A DNA stretch of 64,000 nt from Colius striatus (lineage: Eukaryota > Chordata > Aves > Coliiformes > Coliidae): positions 18,949,548 to 19,013,547 of the forward strand of contig NC_084772.1 in NCBI RefSeq assembly GCF_028858725.1. Reading direction: 5' to 3'. How positions within the stretch are numbered: the stretch's first letter is position 1; each line of letters starts with the position of its first letter. The notes beneath the pieces were generated by a model, which was not told the origin of the DNA, made no database searches, and saw only the letters and a program-made list of their open reading frames with translations. A program made the translations under genes and the position numbers. This document shows positions 13,201 through 26,398 of this stretch, one piece after another.

Positions 13201-16200
13201 CTTCTGAAGGATAAACAGCAAGTGCCCCAGCCAGGTGCTCTGCTGAACTACACATATCTCCTTAGAACAAATCATTAAATGCAGGCTCAGGCAACTTCAT
13301 GGAAGTACCATGTTTGTCCCAAGTCTTTAATCACTTCCCAAATGCATGTACCCTGTGAACTTCTCTCTGACCAAAAGATCTAAGTCTATGTATTTCAACA
13401 TTACTGGGTGAGGATAACAGATGGGCTGCCATCCTTCTCCCCACACATCAACGGCCAATGCTGTTTATCTGTGGGCATTTCTCAATTCAAGAAATGCAGC
13501 TGAGGGTATTTAAACTAGGGATATGAGAAAGCTAAACAGATTTAGCTGGATGAGCTTGAATTTAACAGGATTACTTCTTATTTTTATTAGAAAGCTATAA
13601 TGTTATTCTGCTTTCCTTTTTCTTTTTTTGCTCAGAAAGGTCATCACAGTAACAGCTGAATTATCTGCATTCTATAGAATTCCTACAGCAATATCACTGC
13701 ACAGACTCACAGCAGTGTGGCACATTTAACTGGTTTCACCATCCATCATACATAACTGTCTACTACACACTCAAGCCCCTGGAAGGTTTAAAAAAAACGA
13801 GCTGCATTTTTCAGCTCCTTGCAAATCAAGAGCACAGAGAGTTCAAGCAAATCCTAAAACCAGCTACCACACACAAAAGAAGTTTAGATGAAGAGGAAAT
13901 ATCTGAGACAAGAGCGATTAAAAACATAATAAAAATAAAATTGCAGCAATTTCCATTTTTGCCCCCACAGAGAAGGCGACTGGGTTTCAAAGCACAATAC
14001 TACAATTACCATTAGTAGAGTTGAATTGCTGTAGCATTGCTTCCTAATGAGAGATTGCCAGTCAAGGATGTCTACCTGCATAATAACAATGACTTGGTAA
14101 CACAAATCCTAGATGACAGACAAATGGGCAGTCACAAATGATGATACACTCAAGGACTCCCACTTGACACTGGAGAAGGAAGATCATGCAGTACATGGAA
14201 AATGGGCAGAACCTGAGGGAGGAGTCAATGACAAAAATAGCCACTACTTTGCTGAGTAATCCAAGTAAAAATGGTTTTGTTCTATGCAGGAGACGGGAAG
14301 ATAATAAAATGCTTTGAATTGAACAGAAGCATATGTCTCTGAATATCAGAGTACCCTTCTCTGCACAGCATGTGTGAGATGGAATATTAGTTTGCTCTTA
14401 CTCCATGGGTAACAGCAACAACTTTCATTTGGTGAGCTGTTCATGGATCACTAGTGGTGAAGGCTGTGCACCAATACGTTGGTAAAACCATCTGGTTAAT
14501 GCCATTCAACCTCCTTTAATGCCACTTTTACATCCTGCCCTTTGAACCAGGTTTTCTGAGTGTTGCTCCCAATTGACCAATACTGTACTTTTTGAAGTAC
14601 AACTTTTTGCAACTGTTATTCTCAGTAAGATGACTGTGGTTGTAGAACCTGACAGCGGAAAAAAAAAAGATAAAAAGCCTGGCCTTCTGGTTTCTCAGTG
14701 ACTTATGTTTTAGGTGAGTTTTGCTGAGCTCAACCTTTGGAATACTTTAGAAACCTGTTAGATGAAGCATGCTGAATATATATCACTGTTAGTTAAGACT
14801 AGATTCCTTCAAATACCACAATAAATCCAATTCAAAGTTAGCAGCAGGGCTTTCCTTTCTGAGTGAGGGAAACCAAACCAGATGTCTGGACACAGGTTTC
14901 AAAAGGTATGATTTTCTCAAAAGAAAACTCAGACTCCTGTTGGCTCCTTCAAGCCCTGTGGAAAGCAGCTACCCCAGCTCTTTTACAGCCTGATTGGTGC
15001 AGTAGGAAGTTAATTTGGCTGATTCTATAATCAAGAAGATGCTTATACTTGTCAGCAAAAACACAGCCAGTTTGTTCTAAGTTTAAGCTCCATGACAAGG
15101 AAGACAGCAATCTCCAGGCTTCTGAGCAGAATACATTAATACAGTTGTTAATGTCCTGATGTAATTTTTGGTTTCAATTTTATTTTCTTTTCCCCTCCTC
15201 CTTTTTTCTCTTCCATTTTTTTTTTCACTATCAAGGCAAAACTGCATTAGAAATAGCTCTTATCACTTTAATAGTCTTTAAATTAGGCTGGCACAGCCTT
15301 AAATAAAGAGATTTTTTTGTGGGAGCAAAAAAAAAAGAAAATAGAGAAACTGTTTGTAAAACATAACTCTTGTGCCCAAAGGGACATATCATTTTCATAT
15401 TTTAAATCTGAATGCATTTTAGTTATTTTGTGTTTTTGCAGCAATCAGTTCACATTATGAGAATAGGGTAGTATAATTATGGAAATTAAGTACAGATTTC
15501 AGTTGAATGAACTCATCAGATGGAATTACAGCCTTTCTAGATTGGTCGTCTGGCTTTATGTCAGATGATTTGCATAAAACATTTAGCCTAATGAGAAGTA
15601 AACAACAAGACTGTGGAATGTATTAACCCAAGGGGGTCTGAGCTGACATGTAAGAAATATTAAGGTTGTAGCTATTTTTTTACTTTAAAGACAAAAAGGA
15701 AGCCTTGAGAGCAGATTAGGGACATAAAGGTACTTCTGGCTTGGATCATAATTCTTCATGAGTGATATTTTTCACCACCTACAGTCATACACTGTAAAGT
15801 AATTTTTCAGGTTTATTTATTTTCAGTTGCCTGTAAGCAAAATCTGACATAATCTAGTTACTCTGTCAGAGAGTGTTCCTGGATGCAAACATGTCTTTGT
15901 GTTCACTAGTTGAATTTTCTCTTGGTCAGTGGTCTGGAACTCACTCAAATTATGTTCTGGGACATCTAGTCATTTATCCATAAACTCTAGAGGGTCTAAT
16001 TCTCATTGGGAAGTACAAAACCAATCCATACTATTGCATCTTTAATCACTAAAGTCAGAAACACTACCATCCTAAAAGCATATTGATAGCAAGTCTACTT
16101 AATGCACGGAATATTAAAGGGCTCTTTCTCTCTGTTCCCATGGCAGCATCTGCTTCTGGGAGGGGATTCTCCAGGAGGCCTAAGCAAAGGGTATAAGATG

Positions 16201-19200
16201 TGCTTTGAAATCACTATTTTTTCTCTTAAGATTTTCAGTCTCTGCCTGGGAGCTGCCTCCTAGCCTAGTACAGCTTTGCACGTCCCCAGTACTATTAATT
16301 CTATGCTTCATCCCATCGAGATCGGCTCTTGATGTTTCTTCTTACACTAGAATTTGGATGTGCCCATCTGTCATAACCCGGTGTTGTACTTACACCAAGG
16401 GCACCATGTTCTCTGTGCACAGAACTGTGGGCTGTGAAGTAGAAAGACTGTAGAAGGAAATAGAATTCCTTCCCTAACACTTAAGAATCTTAGGACTTAA
16501 TTAAGCCTTCAACACTGTACCTCCAACAAGAGTAAGAGTGTGGACAGATGATCACAAGAGACCAAGTTAGCACATCTGAAGACATAACCACTCATTAACT
16601 GAAAATTACCACCCGCAGCAGATGGGCAGCATTGCTTGTGAATGCGATTGCTTCTGATCAGCTGGCCATACCAGTCGAGCCTCTTCAAACTCCAGTCCCT
16701 CTGATTGCAAAGAAGGCGCTTGATTACTTGAAAGAAATGTCCCCAATTAAGAATGTAGTATTCCCCATTCTCACACAGGGCAGAGTAAAAGTCTGCAAAG
16801 ACAAAGGAAGCTGTGTTGATCTATCTTTCATTTAACCCACACATGTGAACATTTCAGGGAGCACCCAGTTTAGCTGGTAAAGTGGTAGTTAGAAATTCTT
16901 TGACAAGTATTTCAAGGCAGTTCTAACTTAGAGGCATGAAATAAACTGCAGTGCCCTGATGGTGGGAATTTTAACTTTTTGTATTCTCTAAAGAAAATCA
17001 CCCTATGAGACCGAGTAAAAGCATATGGATAATCTTTCATCTAGAAGGAAAGGCTTCTTTTACCTTTGCCTAGAAAGAAACTGTACTGGGGAGATTGCCT
17101 TTCTCCAGTTTATGATTTCTAGTGACATACAGAGAAGCAAGTTACCAATTCACTGAGTTGAAGAACAGCATGCCAGATGTTGTGCTTAGATTTCAAAATT
17201 AAAAAATCATGTGGCAGTAGGAAATGGCAAAAGCCACTCTGTTTTTGCTGCCACATGTGTTCTTCCTACTGATGAGCTCTCCTTAATGAAAAATTGGTCC
17301 AGGCTCAAAGAAACAGAGAGGGAGATGGGAAAGAAATGGTGGTGCAGAAAACTACTGACCTTTGTGTCTAGTTGAAAACAGAAGCAACATAGGTAGGGGG
17401 TTCCTTAAAAAAACATGTCTGTATCTCTGAGCTTATGACTGGCTGCATTTAGGGAAACAAAGTGAAATGAGAAAACTTCAGTGTGCTGGATGAAAATACA
17501 GAACTGATGATAAAAGACGAGCTACAGCAAATTAAAGGCTGACAGTTCAATGGCCTCACAGCCAGCATGAGAACAGGATTGCTGGTCATTTCAGAAACGT
17601 GTTATCCAACAAGCTGTTGGGTCACGTCAAATCAAATTCAAATCAATGGGAATTTTGTTTGTAACATAGATGATTTGGTGCTCCATTTTGAAGTCAGATC
17701 ACGTGTCGTCACCACAAACACCCTGGAGACTCTCTCACCCTTCTAGCTAGTCTGGTGAATATCACCCAGGCAGAAACCAGTATCTAACCTGCAACTGTGT
17801 CTTTACAGAAGACTGGAGAGCTCCCCAACTGTTCTTTTTTTGAATAGGCCCAGTTTCACCCTCGGGTAACTCTGGGATTCAGGGCTGTCCCATCTACCTC
17901 AGACACTCCAGAATGTCCCTGCTCGTCATGAGCAATCACCCCTTCCTGTCCTATGGGGAACTTCCTTTCAGGAAAATGATTCCTCTGCACAGTCTCAACA
18001 CTTTGAGACGGATGGGTGAAGAAGGCTACAGGAGACTCTGGGACTGGTATACTTTGAAGATGTGACGAAAGCAAAGGTCCTTTCTCTGTTCCCAGAGATA
18101 ATGAAAATAATGAACATTTCATACAACCAGAGTAAATCAGCAGCAAAGCCATGCCTCTTTTTATTTGTAATTCAACTGAATGATTGTTTCTTTCTCTTTG
18201 CCTTGGTTTATGCTCTGCTATAAACCTGTAGGAGGCCCTCAGCTCAATCATCAACTAAATAAAGTGATAATTCCTGTTTAATAAATGTGTTCTACCCATT
18301 GATCAAGAAATCCTCTCCAAAGGTAAATGGGTATTCAAGACATGGAGAAAAACAATATCCAATTATTAAAGATTACGAAATGAGGCTGAATCAGAATATA
18401 GGTACCTAACTACAAAGTACACTCATGGCCCCTCTTCCTGTCCTTTAAGACCACCCTTCCCAGAGGTAATACAGCTTTTACTCAACTTTGCTTGAGTACC
18501 TAAAAATCATATTTTATAGCATGTGGTGCAGAATCATCTTTTTTGAGGAGGAATGGATTTCTTGCTCCTAATTCAGACTGAACAACCATGATTACAAACA
18601 CAGCATTCAGCAACATTTTTAACTCAGTGAAACCTGGCAACAAGACGCACTCTGCCTTGCAGAGAGGGTGATGATACTGCTCACCACTTGATTGGTAGTA
18701 GCTTATCCCTTTGAGATACATTATGTCCCAGTTCCCTGCAAGTTTCTAACACCATTTTTAACTACAGTTTGAGAAAAATTAAAGAAACCCAACAGATTCT
18801 TCCATGGGACCATGAAATATCCCAGGGACTTGGTCTGAAAGAGGAGATTTCATAGGAGGAAAGGCTGTCACAAAATGAATACTTCCCTCTAATTTTCCTT
18901 TTAAAACAGGGCCCTGTGAAGATAGGAAGTCAAGATTCATTAAGTCAGAAATGGAGCACTAGAAAATATAGCCTGGTGATTACAGTATTCAGCTGGAATA
19001 GTTTGGGGGATGTAATCTAAAGACTGTGAACAACACTCAAGTTGTTTACTGCATGTGGCCCCAAGTCACTTGTCCCATAAATCAGTATTAGAGTTCCTGA
19101 TGCCTCTAATAATGCCTTATCCATCTATGTTTCATAGACCCTTCCTTTATTTGCTACAACTTTTTATTGATTCTGCAGCAAACAAAGTTGTAGAGGGGAG

Positions 19201-20612
19201 GAAAACTCTCTGTTCTTTTGGAATCGAGAAAGCAATAAGCAAAGTTACAAACTTTCAGAACTACAGGAAGGAAAACTAACAGAACCTGAACCCCTCTAGA
19301 TCATTCCCTCCTAGTCCACTGAGAGTCATCAGAAGTTTTTACATCTTTTACCTTCTCCTCATGATGAGAGATCTGAGACTTCTCACTGTCCGAGATCTTC
19401 TCATAGTGATGCTTGACAATGCTACGACACCCCATTCTTAAGGCAGGTCAAGGGAGTGTCATAACAGGGTACATGATTGCTTAGTATTTGGAATATTGAT
19501 ATCTATGTTGATATTGTGATGGGCATTTTCATACCATGTCCTCTAAAATACACACAGTCAGCAAATGTTATGTTTTGAGCTTATTCACAGAAACATTTGC
19601 TCTTCATTCCAGAACTTCTCCCATGGTTTAGGTTATCCCTCTTGTGACATAAACTGCTACACCACTCAGAACATGTAATCACAATTTCTTGCTTGATGCT
19701 GTCCAAGTGTGCAGAAGGGAAACTGCAAGTTTTAGTTGTGTTTCAACAGCTGTTAAAATGTATGAAAATAATGTTTAGGTTTTAATAGGCATTGCCACTC
19801 CTACTCAGCAAGTGAATATGACATTTCTGATTGACATCTTTACACCCCAGAGGAAGAAGGAAACCTCCTTTTGCATGTATCATCTTCCTTGACACTTTCT
19901 TGCCTTGGGTGTTTTGACTACAGACCAGCTCAGCCACAAGGACTGCTTCTGACTTGCCACCTTTGCATCACAGAGGAATGACATCCTCCCTAAAGGCAAT
20001 CACTGTGCTGTAGTTTACACATCATAATCTCAGTCCTGGTCTGGTTTCATAGTTTAATTTTGGGGCACTTTCCTATAATTGAAATCACAATGAATTTTTC
20101 ATTCTCTCCTTTTATAAATCCTTCCTGGCCACACATTTCTGATCATTTATTTCTTTATTTATTTGTGTGGGGGTGCCAGAAACACACCCTTCTGAGCAGA
20201 ATGTGTGCTGTGGGCATACATTTGAATTAACTCCTGTTTGAGGTTTCTTAACAGTTTGATGAGGTTTGTAAAGAGACCTGTTGATTGCACGTGTTTGTAA
20301 TTACTAGTTGTGAAATGTGAATATGCAGTGTGCATTTATTGAATTATGCTCTGAATGTGAATAGTATACTGCTGCTCCTTAATTGCCCACTCCAATAGGT
20401 GTCTGACAATGGGGCTTTTCATAGCATCCCACTTCTTCAGGAAAAAAATTAACACAAGTGTTTTTTCTTGTTTGACAGTAACCTGACATTTTGTCAGCTA
20501 GGGCACATATTTTAGGAAATATTATTTTAATATCACTGTTGCTTAGTAAAGTTTAAGGGAGGTGAGGACAGAACCAGCAGTAACAGAGACAAAATTACTC
20601 AAAAGCAGATAT
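10231..20612. other. Gene-free intergenic DNA with AT-rich blocks
   Basis: No exon or transposon could be assigned. It includes a pyrimidine tract at 15183-15228, an AT-rich block at about 15380-15620 that looks like non-coding DNA under constraint, and another at about 20265-20420. The longest open frame is 132 codons on the minus strand at 17856-18254; it has no recognisable domain, signal peptide or splice context. Confidence 0.65.
15183..15228 (+). repeat. Pyrimidine-rich low-complexity tract
   Basis: This is a nearly pure T/C run containing a ten-base T homopolymer. No AG followed by an open frame lies just downstream, so I do not read it as a splice acceptor. Confidence 0.6.
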
Positions 20613-20690
20613 TATCATAGAATCATAGAACTGTTACAGTTGGAAAAGACCTTGAAGATCATCGAGACCAATCACTATGAATAACACCCA
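20613..20690 (-). mobile_element. CR1 LINE 3' end fragment
   Basis: The plus strand reads ATCATAGAATCATAGAA, then GTTGGAAAAGACCTTGAAGA, then TCATCGAGACCAATCAC. This is the reverse complement of the CR1 3' terminus, including the final octamer-type tail. The element is therefore on the minus strand and extends only about 80 bases before being truncated. Confidence 0.85.
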
Positions 20691-20902
20691 GGGAAGTCAC
20701 TGAAACTTTCCAGGAACTTAAAGGAATTTTGCATCAGTTTCTTACATATTTTGCTCTATTTTGTTTTCTCCAAACAAGACAACATTTTCTGCCAATGTTA
20801 ATTGATGAAGCTTCACTGAAATCTCTGTCAATGCACCAGCTTATGCCAGAAATAGATGTGGTCTATGGTACTTCTACAGAAAAAAACAAACTCAAGCAAG
20901 GT

Positions 20903-21110
20903 TAGAATCATAAAATGACAGAATTGTTTTGGTTGGAAAAGATCTTTTAGATCATCAAGCCCAATCACTCATTTCATACTGCCGAGTTCACCACTAAACC
21001 ATGTTCCTCAGCACCTCATCTTCATGGTTTTTAAACACCTCCAGGGATGGGGACTCCATCACCTCCCTGGGCCACCTATTCCAGTGTTTAACAACTCTCT
21101 CAGTTTCCTC
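20903..21110 (-). mobile_element. CR1 LINE 3' end fragment
   Basis: This is a second minus-strand CR1 terminus. AATCATAAAATGACAGAATT is followed by GGTTGGAAAAGATCTTTTAG, then the typical antisense block with CCTCCAGGGATGGGGACTCC and a CCTGGGCCACCTATTCCAGT phrase. It is 5'-truncated and about 210 bases long. The open frame from 21001 is read antisense through the element and is not a gene. Confidence 0.9.
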
Positions 21111-23823
21111 AATCATGGCACAAAAGCAATTTTCTAGTGATCATACTCATTTATTCATCTACGCTTACAAAGACTGTTCACAACTCTCAAAGTGGCAACA
21201 TTCTTCTTAGTCATATGGCATACCCTTGGTTCCATTCCACAATAGACACCTTAAATACAGACATAGATGTATTTATTATACCTGCAGTTCTTTGCACAAG
21301 TTTAAAAGGAGTTTCAGCAAAGGGCACCTCAGGACACAGTTTAGCGATATTAACGAATCTCTTGATTTCATGTATTACCATAACCCACACGTGACTGTAC
21401 CAGTATTATATCTTTGACAATAAAAGAGACATGCAGGCTAATTGAGTTCTATTTAGAAGGGCTGTAGAACAAGACAGATACAGTGGAAATTCTGTATTTT
21501 ATAGTAGTATTGTAACAATTTTTTAACAGTAGCTGAAACTCATTTCCACACTTCTGACTTAACAAAAGAAAACAGAGCCAGGGCGCCCAAGTCTAATTAA
21601 ATTGGTATTCATCATTCAGCAATAAAGAGTACCATAGCATTGTGAAACAAAAACTCTTGCAGGGGGTCTCAGCCCTTCTGTTCCAATTTTCTGAAGGCCG
21701 AGCCAGTTGAAAGGAGATAAGCAAACATCCCACCAGAAATGGGAAATGAGAATATATTTCAGCAAAAGACTGAACAAGCAGTAGCACAGCAATGAAAATA
21801 TTGATGTGCTTAGAAATACTTCAGAGGGATGTTAGGAGTTTGGGGAGATGAGGACTCTGCATACAGATGGTTAAACTCTTTTTCTTTTGAGGAGCTAATA
21901 CAAACCCTACTGAAATATGTACAAAGAACTGTAGTTCTGGGTACATGGATTTGTTAGTGTCCTATGTGATCTCTTCCCACTTGTGTCAGCAAAACTAAGG
22001 ACCATGAGGCCACAATAATCATTACTATATTTCTGTATCATACGTGGCAAAGTTGAAGTTGTAGAGGTCTCTATGGGCCAGGACCACAACAGTCATTTCT
22101 CTTACAGACTTAAAGCACTGAAATAACCACAGAGTTGTTCTTTCCAATGAGCTGTTGCAAGTAACTAAACCTTAGAAGTCTTAGAGCCCAGAAAAAGATA
22201 CAGCTGACAAGAGGGTTGACTTTTTTTCCGCAATCACTGTTATCCCTAAAAGGAGGAAAAAAATCCACTACATTTCTTTCAGTAGACCCCCCTCATTGCA
22301 AGCAAGAGTTTACACTTAATGGCTCCATATTGCTGCAGTTTCTTGAGTCTTGTCTCTGAAATGTAGCAATGCCAAAGATAGTGGTAATAAATGCCATGTG
22401 TGCAGCATTGTCATCTGCACTGCACCGAGTTTGCATGCATTAGCAAAGCAGAACTTTTAATCATTTATGTAAATGTATGACATAGCACTTTATGGCTTAT
22501 TAGTGAAGTATTCATTGCTGTTTGGACCTTGTGTTTATGCATTCTGTGCTAATGAAATTCGTACCAAAGACCAAATTGGACAATGATGTCAATATATATA
22601 CATATAAACAAGGGTTATTCTGCAATGGTTCACTCTCCACAATTATTTTAAGTAGTTTTATGGGAATAAAAGCAGTAAGCAGTAAGCTAGTTAAACTATC
22701 CTCTAATGGCCAATGAAAACAATCCAGATTTTGTGTTTTCGATGCTCACTTCCCAACATAAGCATCAGCCAAGCAGCTTTTCCCAAATCTTTTGCATTGT
22801 CAAAGTGTTTTGGCTCAAAATGAATGCACGAAGTGTGGCTCCTGAGACACGGGCAAAGGCATCTGTTATGCAGCATGTTGCATCCAAGAGCCACCTGTGT
22901 GTTCGTAGATAATGCAAAGAATTCATATGTCAGAATGAATCCTTTGTGGGGTTTTCTGAAGTTATATCTAAATAAATTTCTTCTGCCAAGTACATTTGAT
23001 GGGGTTTCCAAGCAAAAGATAACATGATTTTTCTGAGTCCCTATTAACTCCCCTGCCTCTGTGTTTTTCACCTCACTATCTGCTTTGATTTGCATCACAG
23101 TAATTTTTTGCCTCTCTTGCCTCAGCCAGGATTTCTTATTTAGCTGAGTCCCTTGCTGTTGCACAGCCTTTACTTTCCAGTTTTCTCATGCTCGCCTCTG
23201 AATTGGACCAGAATTCAGCCGGTAACTGGACCAGAAGTGCAGGGGATTCTTGGCTGGTTCTGCTTTCATGGTCTATATTGGCTCTGCAGTGTTGCTCAGA
23301 AGCCAATAGTAAGACTAAAATAGACAGTTCTTTGACATAGCAGATGAAATTATGGTCACCTTTCACCACATTTAATAGCCATATTAGAAAAAATATTAGA
23401 GGTAGTAAAAAAGTCCAAGACTCTTGGGGTGGAGTAGGGGACAAGAATTATAAACTAGTGCTGAGGGCAATAGTTTCACTGCCATTTGAAAACGTTCCCA
23501 ATTTTGAAACTTTAGATTCTTGGATATAACAAAAGGGAGGCAAGGCAGGTTGCTTTGATATGCAAACATGCTTATGATTAAGGCTTTATATTTTGTCAAC
23601 ATGGTAACCTCCTGCCCTCTCAATCAGAGGAAGCCTGACTGATGGACAAATGCCCTGATTATTGCCTCATTTCCTTTTGTCACTAAGCTAAAACACTAAC
23701 AGAAATCTACCTTAGATTTGAGACATCTTTTCTGTCAAAACTAGCAAATATATTCCCATGAATAGTTCTTGTTTCAAGAGTGTCGCATTTTTGCCACAAC
23801 ATAATTCCAACATGTCCTGCTGA
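21111..23823. other. Gene-free intergenic DNA; overlapping open frames at 22703-23623
   Basis: No gene can be named. Several open frames of 60-153 codons crowd 22703-23623 on both strands, the longest being minus 22703-23164. None shows a recognisable family. An octamer-like palindromic motif lies at 22430-22447. Low stop density on both strands at once argues for base composition rather than coding. Confidence 0.55.
22430..22447. promoter_or_regulatory. Octamer/POU-like imperfect palindrome
   Basis: TTTGCATGCATTAGCAAA has TTTGC and GCAAA arms flanking ATGCATTA, which resembles paired POU/octamer half sites (TTTGCAT and ATTAGCAA). It sits in an AT-rich block with other homeodomain-like cores. 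The motif is seen directly; a role as a regulatory element is inference. Confidence 0.25.
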
Positions 23824-24013
23824 CTGGATATAAGGAAGAAATTTCTTATGATGGGGGTGGTGAAAGACTGGAACAGATTTCCCAGAGAGGCTGTAAATAC
23901 CTCGTCTCTGGAGACATTCAAGGTCTGGTTGGACAGGGCTCTGAGCAAACTGACGTGGCTGGAAGATGTCCCTGCTTATTGAGCAAATTATTCACAACTT
24001 ATTCTATGATTCA
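23824..24013 (+). mobile_element. CR1 LINE 3' end fragment
   Basis: This is sense-strand CR1. It reads AAGGAAGAAATTTCTTATGA, then a GTGAAAGACTGGAACAGATT phrase, CCCAGAGAGGCTGT, GGAGACATTCAAGGTCTGGT and TGGACAGGGCTCTGAGCAA, and ends near ATTCTATGATTC. It is 5'-truncated, and the last third is more diverged than the rest. The minus-strand open frame at 23712-23948 is an antisense shadow. Confidence 0.9.
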
Positions 24014-26398
24014 AAGAAAATGTGGGTAACAATGCTATCAGAGACAAGAGTAGATGATGAGGAAGTCTGATCTACCTTGCTATTTAAGCCCTGTATCCTT
24101 TCTAAGAAGGACTTCAAGACCTTGTTAAAATGTCTTTGCATTCAGCAAACAGATCACAGTGATTGAATGAACTTTGAATGAACTGGGTGCTGATGTTGGC
24201 CTACAAACATTAAAGACTGAAATTCTGTTTCCTTGCCAATGAGGTACAGCTTTGTGACAAAGCTCATCCCAACTGCCAGCCAGCATGCCCCAGTTCAAGT
24301 GTAAAGGGCAATTTCCAAACAGAGCCATTTGGTTTCTGTGCTGACACTATTAACAATGATGCCAAAGGCAATAACACTTTTCATACAGTGGACACCTGTA
24401 TGCTTGGAATAGGATAGAGAACATCAGCTCATTTCATTTTGGCTTGCAAACAGCTGCAGGTGGCACAGCTATTTGCTTGCTTACAGCACAGAATGGACTT
24501 CCAGTACAAAGCAAAAGGCTCAATTATTCACAGCCCCTTCCTGTCCTTTCCCTAGATATGTCAGGATTTAGTAAGACCTGGATGTAAAATGAAATATATT
24601 CCTCAGGAAAAAAAACCAACCCAAAACTAAGTGACTTTATATAATTCTGTAAATATTCTCAGGCAACAGAAATCAGAGCACACTGCATTGGGTGGCATGA
24701 CTATAATTTGTCACAGCATAATTATCAAAGGCACTGCACTAAATTTAATAGAGCCATCTTTACAGAAGCAGGAATGCTCCATGGTGAAATCTAATGCCAA
24801 AAGCACAGACAGGATACAACTTCTGGTTCAGACTCACATGAGAATCCCCAAAGATCAGTTAAATGCCTCGCTGTGATGGATTTGTTTGGTTATCAGGTTG
24901 TGTTATACCTTTTAAAACAACTCAGACGAAGTATGAAGGGTGGGAGGGAATGGACATAGCTGGATTCTGATGGGCATCTGAGAATGCTTTGGGGTTTTCA
25001 AGGATGGTAGGCAAATCAAAATGGTTTTCTCAGCCCAGGTCATTTCCCTGCACTTCATCACAATTCATCTTTTTACAAACAGAACCAAATAGACTTTTTA
25101 GTTTATGACACACAGAGCATAACAAGACAAGCAGACTAAATGTAACAGAAACTCATCTTTGTCATTAAAAGAAGCAACTAAGAACAGCAACACATTCACT
25201 AGGACAGACACAGCTCTACCTATCAACCATTACCTAACCTTGCCTTTGAAGTCAAAGAATGTTTACTCCCCACTGTACTGTGCAGGCAGATGCAAGTGGA
25301 AGAAAGAGGCTTTGGAGAAGCTGTGCAGTAAGACCTGGTAAAAGAAAGCAAAAAGAAGAGACAGAGGAAACTTCATATGTTCCACCTTAGCCCTGGTGGG
25401 CACAGAGAAGGCTACAAAGAAAGACTCGAGGATGCAAAGTGACAGTGGCAGACACAGAAATCAAGCATATGCTGAGGGAATCAACACAATACTGTCATTT
25501 GCTGTCTGCCTCTACAACAACACCGAAGCAAGATGCAAAGACTCTGCCAGCCCTAAACCAACAACTTTAAAAGCCCAGGACAAAATTTGACCTCTGAAGT
25601 GGGACTGTGAAGTGCAGACGCTGCTGTGCAGGCAGGTAACTTGCATTGAACTGGAGCTAAATCATATGATCTTTTTTTTTCTTTAAATCTGCATGTCTTT
25701 AAAATATACTGATTTTTTAATAGGAGGCAGGATTTTTCATTTCATTTCTGTCACATAATGAAGTCAAATTTTCCTAAAAAAACACCCTTAGTCAATAGAA
25801 AAAGAAATCATTTTCTAGGGAAGCTGTTATGAAATATGAAAGAAATCATTATTTTTATCCTTATTATTATGTAATCTTAATTATATTTTTAAATTACTTT
25901 GCTCCTGCCTTATAAAATGCAGAAAACTACAGTTTATCTTGTTATATCTAAATTAGCAGCATCCCCAAACAGGTGTTACATTTGGAAGACAACATGTTGT
26001 AAGCAATTAGAGAATTGTATGTAAATACATAATTTGTCTGAGGAAAAGAAAGCTCTTTGGTGTGATTAAGTATCATTTGAAAATTTTGTGTTAAAGAAGG
26101 TAAACAACCTCCCAACTGCATGATGCAGGATTGGAAAGTGTGCTTCCCTGAAGGATCAGCCCAAGGAACACATAGTGTGTGTCTCTGTGATCAGCTGGTG
26201 AAAGTTCAGGTCTGAGCATGGTGTCTCATTTCACAATCTTCATTCTCAAGAGACTTTGATGAACTAGAGTGAGATTGCTTCTCCACTGCCTGCTTCTTAA
26301 TAAAAGTATATATTTGTGGCACACTCACACATGCTCTTGGGATATTCTCACTGGCTTGGGTTGGTGGCAGTGATCGGAAGGATTAGCAGACAGGGAAC
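24014..26398. other. Gene-free intergenic DNA
   Basis: Nothing recognisable. Plus-strand open frames at 24631-24876, 25159-25341 and 25396-25590 are short, rich in Lys/Thr/Ser, and lack any family signature or splice context. An AT-rich patch lies at about 25660-26100. Confidence 0.65.

Noticed and set aside
16632..16835. Plus-strand 67-codon frame with a protein-like composition as a possible exon
   Set aside because: No family match from memory and no convincing flanking splice sites were found.
17856..18254. Minus-strand 132-codon open frame
   Set aside because: It is hydrophilic without a recognisable family. A single open frame of this length is expected by chance somewhere in 64 kb.
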